Positions 44,088-54,284 of a stretch of DNA of 64,000 nucleotides are shown here, in pieces (the first letter of the stretch is position 1; every line of letters begins with the position of its first letter). The stretch lies in assembly GCA_009760855.2 (NCBI GenBank), contig WPIO01000127.1, positions 174,501 to 238,500 of the forward strand, given 5' to 3'. Source of the DNA: Cristatella mucedo. Its lineage: Eukaryota; Bryozoa; Phylactolaemata; Cristatellidae. The translations under genes were made by a program, and so were the position numbers. Under the pieces are notes generated by a model. That model saw nothing but the letters and a program-made list of their open reading frames with translations. It was not told the origin of the DNA and did not search any database.

Positions 44088-45440
44088 CTTGTATCTCCGT
44101 CTGAAACTCCCCAAAGTCATAAAGACCAAGTGAGTGTTACGCGGGAGAGTTTTGTATAGCGGACTCACAACCTAAGCGGCTTTCGGTTGCCAACAGACTT
44201 CGTCTCACGCAATCAAATCCTTTGGAGACCGTGCCTTTAGTTCGTATGCTCCCAAAGCCAAGAACTCCCTCCCGACTTGCGTGACGACATCCCCTGACTT
44301 GACCACATTTCAAAAGAACTTATAAACACCTATTTAGGACAGCATTTAGTGGGTCCCTGTTTTCGTCCTTCATATGCTTAAGAGTGCTGACACTGTGCAT
44401 GCTGCCACTAACCACATTTGCATGCTGACCCTGTGCATGTCACCCCTAACCACGCTGTTCATGTTGTTTATCAAGCATGATTTTACTCACGATTCAATCG
44501 CGTTTCCCTTTGCAGCAAATGTAAAGCGCCTAGGAAGAGATTGTGTTCTCCGAGGATGCTTTATCAAGTGCATTATTATGATTACTTTTAAAGAGAAATT
44601 GGGAAGCATAGCAGAGTCAGAGGGCTGTTGACGTTGTGAGTGGCATTGAAGTAGCAGCTCAGGACTGCTGAAAAGGATGAGCCATAGTCGGCAGTCGGAG
44701 GGTAGTTGTCGTTTCGTAAGAATTGTGGAAGCGAGTTCCATAGTCTTGGACCTGCAGAGCTAAAGCTTCTGTCGCTAACAGTCTTAAAGCGGAGGAATGA
44801 AACGGCTAATTTATTGTCCACACAGGACCTGAGGGCGCGAATAGGCTGGAACTGGTGCAGCAGTTCAGCTAGGTACGACGGAGCCAAGCCATGGCGGGCC
44901 TTGTGGGTCAGCGTAAGAACTTTGCTCTGTATCCGTTGCTCAACTGGAATCCATCCTAGCTCTTTTAGCAAAGGAGACACGTGCTCAAACTGCTGGGACT
45001 TGAAGACTAGCCTTGCAGCCATATTCATAGCCTGGTGCAGTGGCCTAATAGCTTTCTTTGGCAGCCCAGTCAAAAGGGAATTGCAATAATCAGCCGAGAC
45101 AGAACTAATGAGCTAGTTAAATATTTTAAACGCAGCTGTGGGAGACAAGTCCTAATCTTGGATAGGGATCGGACGTGATGGCTAGCTGTAGAAGCATTCT
45201 TCTGAATGAAGCTTTTAAAATTGAGGCAGCTGTCGAAAACGATACCTAAATTTCGAGCACGAGGTGATGGTCGCACGATAGCATCACCTATTAGAAGAGC
45301 AAAGCCTTTTAATCCAGTCACATGCTTAGGGCGTGGATTGAACACGATCAGACAAGTACGATTTAAACCACGCCAGAGCTTCGTGTGCCAGACCGATCGT
45401 TGTTCTCTATCGTTCAAGCAGAACCTCTTGATACTTGTAC
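44088..45440 (-). mobile_element. LINE-B, split by LINE-A, RT active site deleted
   Basis: Minus strand: terminal LINE-B block at 44088-44212, then a LINE-A insertion, then the 3' UTR and RT C-terminal coding (44588-45073 reads GLPKKAIRPL, LGWIPVEQRIQSK, RSFSSAGPRLWNSLPQFL). A frameshift near 45085 leads to VTGLKGFALLIGDAIVRPS. A deletion at about 45333 joins this directly to the SVW...GLNRTCLIVF segment, removing the whole YADD region. Confidence 0.8.
44213..44585 (+). mobile_element. LINE-A 3' end nested in LINE-B
   Basis: Plus strand from TCAAATCCTTTGGAGACCGTG through the 3' UTR to the hairpin (AAAGCGCCTAGGAAGAGATTG...GAGGATGCTTTATCAAG) and ATTATTATGATT. LINE-B sequence resumes at AAAGAGAAATTGGGAAGC. 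Confidence 0.85.
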
Positions 45441-46454
45441 TACCATCAATGATCCGGTGACAACTTAGCTGATTTGGAACTGCTGCGACAATCTACAGGT
45501 TTGAGTTGTCCACAGCGTATCGGAGCCTTCGATGTATTTCCGCTTGCTGGGGATTCAATTTGCACATGTTGCATTTGCACATGTTGCATTGTCAGTTAGG
45601 AGACTGAGCTGCTACTTCACTGTAACGGGACATCGGCTATTATGTCTGTATCTGTGCAGCTATTAGTGCCTGTTTGCCATGCTTCTCGGCAAATCTTTCA
45701 TGGCGGAGCGTTTGCCCAAGACCGATGCTGTTTTTCCCGAAACGAGCGGTTCATTGAGGCGCTGCTAACCAACGAGGCACGCCGCAGTGCATGCCTCGTT
45801 GCATTTTGTTCTGGCACGGTTGACTTGCGAGGATGCAGTAATGATCTACAATGAATCGGCAGCCTTTTTGCCTTTAGCAGCGACGTTGATCATGAAAACA
45901 GAAGAGCCGCCGTCACTGGCAAGAAGCCGTGCTCTGCTCCTTTGGCCTAAATCCGGGAGGTTTCAAGTGACAGACAACGCCAAACCTCCCGAAACGCTAC
46001 CGTTTAAAGCGAAGCTGAAAAAGCACCCGCTCAGCACCATCGCACTCGTTTCGCTCTTGTGAATCGTTCCGTTTCCCAACATGCCGCTGCACTTATGGGC
46101 TTTACAATCACTAATCAGCTGATTTCATGCTTCCTTTCACGCCCTCGATGAGTACCTCTTAAGACTACACAGTTCTCTTTGCGCAATACTTGAATGCATT
46201 GTCTAATCCAGTATTGCTTTGCTGAGCTTGCCCATTCTTTTGCTGAGTTTGCCCACAGCCATTGCTTTCTGAAGCAGGAGCCGCCGACGACGCAGCGATG
46301 CAGGTGAAATTTGCAGTGACAAACATGTGGCTGAATAAGCAACTGACGAAACGAAGAGCGTCAAATTGACCCGAAGCGCTAGAGTGACTTCAGAGCTTCA
46401 ATCTTTCAATGGAAAATCGTTGAGTTAATTAAGGAAGACCTTTCACTGCTCTAA
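45441..46454. other. No supported gene
   Basis: ORFs at 45642-45854 and 45787-46062 (+) lack motifs. GGGAGGTTT (45955-45963) and AAACCTCCC (45982-45990) form a 9-bp stem. GCACATGTTGCATTT repeats near 45560-45590. Confidence 0.4.
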
Positions 46455-46540
46455 TTTGGCCCACGAGTCTAAGGTGCCCCTTAGACCGCCGAGGTCGCGG
46501 GCTCAAGCCCTGCGGCTGAATGTGAAGAGCCCGGATGAAG
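46455..46540 (+). mobile_element. tRNA-like SINE head (SINE-2 type)
   Basis: TTGGCCCACGAGTCTAAGGTG (A-box-like region) and GGGCTCAAGCCCTGCGG (B box, about 46499-46512), then GAATGTGAAGAGCCCGGATG, resembling the start of the SINE-2 tail. It has a stem in the anticodon region but no clear acceptor stem, so I do not call a tRNA gene. Confidence 0.5.
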
Positions 46541-46933
46541 ATTCAGGTATGAGTAATTTCGTATATACTGATGGGCAGGCACTGACTGATAAGACACCGA
46601 CGGATAAACATTCCTTCTAATAAAAGCGAGAGAAAGTCCGGCCGTCCATGCGGAAGGATGGCGACGCGTTGTCTTCCGTGACCATACTACGACTGTTTCT
46701 ACTGCGACTCAGCGAAGTGAGTCCACAGGAAGTGAGCTCTCGTTGTACCCGATACAGGACACCCACCTGGGGCTTCTTGCAAATGAATAGCCAGGCGGGA
46801 CCAAGGATTTCTAACGTTAGACGAGACGGGTTATACACGCAGGCATAAGGGCTGAAGCATCCTGAAGCTATTTGCCCTCGCGATATGTACTCAATTGTAT
46901 TCTTAGTCTACGCCTGCGATCCTCCTTACCTGC

Positions 46934-48090
46934 TTTGAGAGTCTCTCAACGTGCAAGCGGTTCAGGCACCCCACTACGGGCTCATCCGGCCGTGCAGCAA
47001 TCAAGGCTCTCCAACTAGCCAGTTTGCTACAGGGCTTACGTAATGGCCACCTGCTCACAATAGCCGCATTGGCCGGCTTTTCAGACGGTAGCCGCGGGAT
47101 GAAATTGACTGTGATTGTGCTTTCGCTAGCTGCACTTACTTTTCCACCAGTCTACACGACCGGCTTTGTATGCCGCCATGGCTTCAGTGCGGGCGAAGTG
47201 CCGTGGCCTCAGCGTGGCCAAGCCGAACTCGCCCAGAGACTCAAGAGTTGCGCGAGCGTTTAATTCTACAGCTTGCCACAATTTGCTAAGCGGGGCCGAA
47301 TAGTCCTTCGGTAGTCGATCGATGACCCGAACCGATTCGAGTAGTTAGCACAGAGCGGCCGGCGATTTCATAGCGCCCGACCGAGTATGGGGGCGCGTGG
47401 ACTGCAGTACCCCTCCTCACCGTAGCACTGCTCCACGGGCACACCACGACCCCGCGACCGACCGAGGACGGGGGCGCGTGGACTGCAGTACCCCTCCTCA
47501 CCTTAGTACTGCTCCACGGGCACACCGTGAGCCGGCGTCGGCTGCTCTACGAGGAGAGCACGAGCTGCAGAGGAGGGCTACGGGAGGGGGCTGGTAGGTA
47601 TATTTTAGGGTCAGGGGTCAAGCCAGCTCGGGTCGGGACAAGCAGCCGAGCTGTGTGGGCCCTAACCGCTGGAAGCCGTTCCCTCTCCTCCCCCCCGGAT
47701 TAACTTCGGTCTGGGCTGAACGCCGAACAGGACGCAGCGTCCAAGCGTAGCAGCTACGAGACAGCAGAGCGAGCAGCCTTGGCCTTGGCCTTGGCCTTGG
47801 CTCCTGCTGGACTCATCAGACAGCTGCTAAGCGGTGTCCGTGCCCGGTGTTCGCCTTTGTTGGTCACTTTTTTCGCCTTTTTTCTCGTGATGATGCGACC
47901 GGTTTTGGGCCTGTGTTTATGAGCCTTCACGGCCAAAGGCGGGCAGTATTTAAGGGTCAAGGTAGCAGGCGTGAGAAGGAGCGATAACCCGCCGCCGCTA
48001 CGCGTCGCTGCTTCGAATGGAGTGCCGTCCTGCCCGTTATGGCCGCTGGTGAAGTTGGGCGAAAATACAGCGCTATGGTTTCGTCGCATG
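46934..48090. repeat. Repeat D, copy 2, uninterrupted
   Basis: About 1.15 kb, collinear with copy 1. It contains a tandem of about 81 bp (units starting 47379 and 47460), a (TTGGCC)4 run near 47777-47800, and a GC-rich centre. On the minus strand both copies can be read with similar basic peptides (HRPKTGRIITRKKAKK here; RQQARNRPHHHRPQA in copy 1) and with a shared RLPK...SAP...KLWQA stretch. The copies may therefore once have coded on that strand. No known family is recognised. Confidence 0.7.
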
Positions 48091-48480
48091 GACCAGCATA
48101 TTTTGCCAGTGCGTTTAGATCGTACTACTGTTTCAATCAGACGGCACTGAGTTTCACCTCACACTTGTCTCACGCATTCCATCTCAGGAAAGCGAGCAGT
48201 CACTGAGCTCGCATACTCTGGGCGGTCTTCTGACAGTGCCGAATGTACCGAACACTTTCTTCGGTGCAAGCTTGCCGTGAGAGCGCTTGCAAGCACAGCG
48301 ACTGTTGGAAGCAGGATTCTGAGGGCGGAAATATCGATGCTCTCTTCTCAGTATTCCCAGTGCTGGCCCTGGTTTCAAGTTTGGCAGCAGGCAATTATGA
48401 ATTGCACACTGTAAATGAAGTAAAATATGACAAGTCCCCTTCACCGATATATAAATGAGGCTTTCAGACAGCTAGTCTCG
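48091..48480. other. No supported gene
   Basis: Overlapping ORFs on both strands. None has a motif. Confidence 0.4.
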
Positions 48481-48481
48481 T

Positions 48482-48605
48482 ATGCCACTGGATCTTAGCC
48501 CAGGGGTATGGGTCTCGCTCTTCACCACTCTGGCCGTGAGTTCGAGTGTAGCATTGGGCAATCCTGTATTGCCTTCTGAAAGCAGCGATGATATCCGCTA
48601 AGAAT
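48482..48605 (+). mobile_element. tRNA-like SINE remnant
   Basis: CACTGGATCTTAGCCCAGGGG...CTCTTCACCAC and a B-box-like GAGTTCGAGTG. It is followed by GGGCAATCCTGTATTGCC...GCAGCGATGATATCCGC, which resembles the SINE-1 body start. Confidence 0.45.
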
Positions 48606-48854
48606 CTTCTGACGCCAGTTTTTTTCGACATCGGTTCACAGCACTATGTTACGGTCTAACGCTATTCTGCTGCTATGTATTTGAAGCTCCTAAATCAGGT
48701 GGCCTGAATGTTTTCTTCTGAGGTTGACGAGAGCCATCGATTCCTCCCCGCGATAGAGAGCGGCCTCGGGCGACTCCTAGTGTGGTGTGGACCTTTACCT
48801 GATATCTCCGTAATACTTTCGGATATTCCGCTGCTATCTTCGCTGTGACTATTT

Positions 48855-51607
48855 ATGAGTCGTCCTGGGATATGCTACACAAAACAGGATCTGATTAGCA
48901 TAAGGTGCGATGTCGCCATTAGTCGATACCTACGGGCGAGCCTTCTTCGGCGGGTCTGTGGGAACCTCCCAGCATCCTGCATTCACCCTATCGACAGCTC
49001 GGCTATCAAACGCACGACCTGTAAGTTTAAAGTGCCAAATAACACTCGTTTCGGTAGCAGCTCGCCTGCCGTGTCTCAGCACGTTATGAAGCATCGACCG
49101 GCGGCCGTTACTAAGGTCCAATTCAATTTCGAAGTGCCCGCGTCTTCGGGCCAGCTACACGCCGACTTGAATAAAAGCCACTTCGTCTCCGTTGCGAAGT
49201 TGTTGGACAGCCTCTTAAATTCCGCCTACTAACTTTCCGCTCGCTATAAACCAAGAGGTTACTTATCCGCGATCAGGTGGTCCAGGAGAAGCTAGATGCA
49301 TTTCTGCTTACCGAAACTTGGAGGACTTGTTCCTTGTTCAAGAAGCTGTATATCTGATACAACCCCACCCGGTTTCTCATTCTATCAGTCCGTGCGTTCT
49401 GACAAGGTTAGCGGCAGGGTTGCAATTGTTGCTCGTGAATCATTTGGCTATGAGATGTGCAGTTTTTCGCATGGGCCATCGTTTTAATCAGGTCCTCATA
49501 AAAGACAATGCCTCTCACTTTTGTGATATACCGACCTCCTTTCGGCTGTCTAAACTTGTTTACAGATGAGTTTTTGGAGTTCCTCGCTAAAATATTCGTT
49601 TGTGACAGGCCATTACTAATTGCTGGAGACTTCAATGCTCACGTTGACAACCGTATCAACTGCCAGGTAAGCTCATTTCTTGACAAATGTAGAGCGCCTA
49701 GAAAGAGATTGAGTTCTCTGAGGGCGCTTTATCAAGTGCATTATTATTATTACTGTCTGGAGAATTTTAGTTTTTTCCAACACGTTAATCATACCACTCA
49801 CATCGGTGGCCATATTCTAGATCTCGTGATCACTAAGGATGTCTTCCCTACTGACCTTGTGGTGTGCCCGCTGACCTCTTGGATCATTACTCGGTCTCCT
49901 TTACTGTTCCTGCTCCCTTGTACATACAGGGTAATGTCGAACTTCTCCAGCGACGTAACTAAAATAGCATTGACATGGACAGATTTTTGAAACCTGTTTG
50001 TGATGCAGGTCTTCTTGATTTGAACCCAGACTTGACCGACAGCCTCGATACCCTCACTGATGCAGTGGACATGACACTTAGGAGTGCTCTTGACCAGCAT
50101 GCTCCCGTTAATTCGATCCGCGTGTAGAGTCATGGAGAATCCTTTTAATTTACAAAAAAATTCAAAAGATGCGTCGTGTTAAGCGCAGGCTAAAACGTCG
50201 TTTTAAGAAATCTGTCTGATGGGGTCTGATGCAGATGTGGTCAATTTCAAAGACTTCCTCCGAGTTTACACCCGGAAGCCTTAAAACGCTTGGGCTTCTT
50301 TTTTCACTCGAAAAATTAATTCCTGCCTCTCGGACCCAAAACAGATCTGTAATACAGTAAGCAATTTACTAATCAATGCAGAGAACTCCCAGACATTGCC
50401 GGCTCAGCCGAAAAGTTTTCAGCCTTCTATACTGAACAACACTGTACACATTCCTCCACAAAGTCCTCTCCGAGTAAAATCAATTGTGGAATCATAAAGT
50501 GTGACCTTCATTAAAAGATTTTCCGAGGTTTCTGCATGCGATTTAGCTGCCTTAATAAGGTCTAGTAAAAAGAGCTCTTCTCCTGAAATCCCTTTACCAT
50601 CATCTCTGTGGTCTTCACTGGCAGACCAACTTAGCCCTGCCACAACCGAGATTTTAATGCTTCTTTGGAAAATGGGTTCGTACCCAAGTCCTTCAAATCG
50701 GCAATCGTTAGACCCATACTTAAAAAGCCTGGATTAGATACAGAGGTCCTTGAAAAAAGTATCGTCTCCAGTTTCCCTTCTTTTTTTGTCAAAGATCCTT
50801 GAAAATAATATCAGAAACGTTTCAAGCGCGGCTCAAGAGGCTGCACTCTATTGAAACTGCTCTCCTCCGTGTTAACAATGACATTCTATGGGGCAACGAT
50901 GACGGGAGTGTCACTGCACTAGTTTGGCTAGATCTATCAGCGGCCTTCGACACCATTGATCACGATGTCCTACTTGAATGATCGAGAACAACGATCGGTC
51001 AGGCAGACGAGGCATTAGGGTGGCTTAAATCGTACTTGTCTAATCGTGTTCAATCCGTGTCGTGTGGGGGTCAGGTCTCACACACGAGACGGGTCACCTG
51101 TTGAGTCCCTCAAGCGTCCATCCTCGGTCCCTCGCTGTTCTCCATTTATACTCGACCTCTGGGAAAAGTGATTAAGACCCATGGAGTAGGATGTCACTTT
51201 TATGCTGACGATACTTAGCTGTATTTATCATTAAAACCATTGGAATCTGCTGCGGCAACTGATAAACTGAATGCTTGCCTTGCTGATATTCGAGCCTGGG
51301 TGTCGGAAAACTTTCTGAAACTAAACGACTATAAAACGGAACTACTACTGCTCATAGTACACCCTAAGTGTGTGGCTGGGTTGAAAGGCTTTAGTCTTCT
51401 AATTGGCAATGCTGTTGTGCGACCATCACAACGCATTCGAAATTTAGCTGTCGTTTTCGACAGCTGCCTCAATTTTAAAAGCTTCATTCAGAAGAATGCT
51501 TCTGCAGCTAGCCATAACGTCCAATCCCTGTCCAAGATTAGGAGCTGTTTTCCCCAATGGCTGGCAAAAAATCTAACTAGCTCCGTTGTTCTGTCTCGGC
51601 TTGATAA
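48855..51607 (+). pseudogene. LINE-B ORF2 remnant: AP endonuclease and RT
   Basis: ORF2 of L2/CR1 elements encodes an endonuclease that nicks the target and an RT that copies the RNA there. The N-terminal segment (48855-49232) reads MSRPGICYTKQDLISIRC. The endonuclease follows in broken frames: RSL...K then DQVVQEKLDAFLLTETW (catalytic Glu in TETW, about 49320), YRPP, LIAGDFNAHVD (about 49620), GGHILDLVITKD (about 49805) and LLDHYSVSF (the usual SDH box reads LDH). Then come VTFIKRFSEVSACD, DLSAAFDTIDH (about 50930), FYADDT followed by a stop (about 51215) and LNACLADIRAWVSENF up to LSRLDN. There are several stops and frameshifts, so the copy is inactive. Confidence 0.8.
49681..49752 (+). mobile_element. 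Minimal LINE-A tail nested in the LINE-B endonuclease
   Basis: GACAAATGTAGAGCGCC, the hairpin (GAAAGAGATTGAGTTCTCTG) and GAGGGCGCTTTATCAAG, then CATTATTATTATTA: about 70 bp between the codons for HVDNRINCQ and the following ENFSFFQHV. The hairpin is almost intact, so the insertion is recent relative to its host. Confidence 0.85.
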
Positions 51608-51618
51608 TTTCGCGAACG

Positions 51619-51620
51619 CA

Positions 51621-51661
<41 letters not shown>
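51619..51661. repeat. (CA)n at the LINE-B break
   Basis: About 20 CA units directly after the RT codons for LSRLDN. Confidence 0.95.
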
Positions 51662-51665
<4 letters not shown>

Positions 51666-51709
51666 AAGGAACTGTCTGCTGCTGAAATCACTAGGTCACG
51701 TGCAAATGC

Positions 51710-52140
51710 ATTTCTGTCTGTAATTCCCAAAAAGCCACACACACTTAGTGGGTAGAGCTATGCAGTGGAGTTTTCTATAGCACACTTAAAGCCTATGTGG
51801 CTTCCGGTATGCTTGCGGTGGCCAACAGACTTCATCTTAAGCAACCAGGAGAAAGTGAGAAGCACAGCTGAGTCAGGAAGCCAGTTAAGGATTTGTATAG
51901 CATAGAAATAGCAGCTCAGGACAGTTGAAAGAACGTGCATCAGTCAGCAGCAGGAGAGTAGTTTTCGTTTCGTAAGAATTGTGAAAGTGCGTTCTTCGGC
52001 AGTCTAGGACTTGCAGTGCATAAGCTTCGGTAGCCAATGGTCTTTAAGCATAGTAATGGAGCAGCTACTTTATTATCTATAGAAGACCTGAGAGTGCGAC
52101 GAGGCTGAACATGGTGCAGCAGTTTAGCTAGGTATTTGTT
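51710..52140 (-). mobile_element. LINE-B 3' end, opposite orientation
   Basis: Minus strand: CTGTAATTCCCAAAAAGCCAC...GCACACTTAAAGCCTATGTGGC (plus sense) and the 3' UTR, then the RT C-terminus (decayed) up to the HQFQ region at about 52137. The tail side has no clear (ACATT)n. Confidence 0.7.
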
Positions 52141-52489
52141 TGGCTCCCCCCAAGAGATTGGAGCAGTGTGCCAGGCGGCTGGCGGTTTTGCACAGTGCCA
52201 GCTGCAGACGACGGAACGTCGATGAAGGTGAAGGCGTCGGGCTGCAGCTATTCAGCCTCTGGGTCCCCCTTCAGCCGTCGCTGGCTAGCTAATCTAATTC
52301 GGGAGGGAAGCGACCCCACCCCACCTACCCCCCCACACACTGGTGGTGAGCCACAGATCGGTTTCCCGGCATCCACCTGGATTACCAGGGCGGTGAGCAC
52401 GTCAACTATGAGCTTGCATTTTACTAGCACTCGGTGGCCGACCATTGAACCCTCTTCCGGTGAGGGGGATAATTTGACCACCTGCAACC
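52141..52489. other. No supported gene
   Basis: Mixed GC sequence with overlapping ORFs on both strands. Confidence 0.35.
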
Positions 52490-52560
52490 GCAATGTAAAG
52501 CGTCTAAAAAGAGATAATTTCACCGAGGGCGCTTTATTAAGTGTACTATTATTATTACTA
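52490..52560 (+). mobile_element. Minimal LINE-A tail
   Basis: CGCAATGTAAAGCGTCTAAAAAGAGATAATTTC...GAGGGCGCTTTATTAAGTG and ATTATTATTACTATT. About 70 bp. Confidence 0.75.
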
Positions 52561-53326
52561 TTGTTCGAAAAGCGCCCCGGGAAGCTGTCGCCTGGAAGCA
52601 GCTGGCACAGCCCTCTGAAATGTGGGGGTGGCGACCATCTGCTGCTGGCTGCCGAGCTGCGGCACTGCCGGCCACGCGACTACTATCCACTCGACGGCCA
52701 CGTGAATGGTAGCACTTAGCTGGCACTTACAGCAGCTGGGATTCGGTGGTGCTCTCTTTAGCGGAGGTCGGCTAGACAGACGGCCGAGCTGCTGGGTTCC
52801 GGCGACCTTGCTCAGCTGCAGGCGGCTTGCACGGCACTGCCGTCCACGTGACTACTATCCACTCGACGACCCAGCCGCTGATTGGCTGCATTCACTGCCG
52901 CCGACCATACGCAGGAGGCAGACGAAATTAAACGCAGGCGAGCCGACTCGAAGGAGATTTAATAATAAATTACATAAGAACAATAAATAACAAGTAGGCT
53001 GTGTGCTGCTGCTTGTCCACACTGTTGAGGCTTGGTCGTAGAAGGTTGGACGTAGCAGCTGATCGATCAATGATGAGGCCGAGAGATTTTTTTTATCCAG
53101 TGGCTAACTAATGGCTCGGCGAGGCAGACGGACGGGCATTGGCCAGCCCCTGCTACCTGCTGCCACTCGTCTCCCGAGGGCTGGCGGCAGCGTGGGGGCG
53201 GGCGGGGCGGGTCGGCGGCAGCTCAGTTCGACGTCCGAGAGAGCCAGCAGCCGGCGACGTTGCTTCCGGCCGCAGCTGCTGCTCGGTGGTTCGCTAGCCG
53301 CTCTGGTCTTTCGGGGGTGGGGCGTG

Positions 53327-54203
53327 CTAGATTTCTGCCAGTACCGACGGCCGAGTAGTAGTACTCTCAGCAGCCATACCACAGCGCCACGAGTACGAGC
53401 GGCAAAACTCGTGGAAGAGCCGGATGTAGAGCGGGTGCACGTTCCTCTTCCGGCGGCCGCCTTTGAAGTCGGCCCGTCCGTGGCCCTCGGCGAGCGCCTT
53501 AACGTAGGCGACGATTTTCTGCTCGTCCACGCTCAGGCCGGAGAGCTCTTCCAGCCTCGAGCCGCTCGCTTCGCCGCCGTCCGAACTGCCTCCTCCGACG
53601 GCCGAGTGGGCCTTCGGCGACAGCGCAGCGGCGGCTAGCTGGGCGCAGCGTTCCCGGCGAATGCGGCAGAAGTCGAGCACGCGCGACAGGCGCCGAGCGT
53701 CGCTCGGCGGCGAGCCGACGCGCACAGCAAAGCGAAGCACGACGTCGTCCACGAAATCCTGCGGGTAGGCGCTGCGCAGGTCGACGAGGTGGAGCAGAAC
53801 GTCAGCGTCTCCTCCGCCGCCGAGGCGGCTGCTCGGACGGCCATCAGCTCGGCCCTCGGCCCTTGCCAGTGGGTGGACACCTGCGAGAGCGACAACAGAA
53901 AGCAGGCCTGTCAGACGGGCAAATGCTGCGTCGCTGGCTCCCTCCCGACATCAGTCAGCAGCCGCTCGGCTTTCGTATAACAATAATTAATAATAATAAT
54001 TCACTTGATAAAGCGCCCTCAGAGAACTTAATCTCTCTCTAGGCGCTTTACATTTCTGTAAAGTGAAATGCAATTAAATGGTAAGTAAAATCATGAACCG
54101 CGATCGCGGGCCTGAGCCCTGCGACGTATATAATGTACCTGGACAGAGATTGAGTTCTCTTAGGGCGCTCTGCAAATGACATTTTTTATTCTTTATATTA
54201 TAG

Positions 54204-54284
<81 letters not shown>

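Larger units (their letters stand above)
48855..51615 (+). mobile_element. LINE-B, most complete copy (ORF2 start to RT)
   Basis: Plus strand. It begins at or before an ATG at 48855 and ends in the RT at about 51607, where a (CA)n array takes over. The 5' UTR limit is unknown; 48606-48854 may belong to it. A LINE-A tail is nested at 49681-49752. The last third of the RT, the 3' UTR and the tail are missing from this copy. Confidence 0.8.

Noticed and set aside
53327-53500. Assignment of the candidate secreted protein to 7B2/SCG5
   Set aside because: Only a short stretch around the dibasic site is similar; the N-terminal domain features of 7B2 are not seen.
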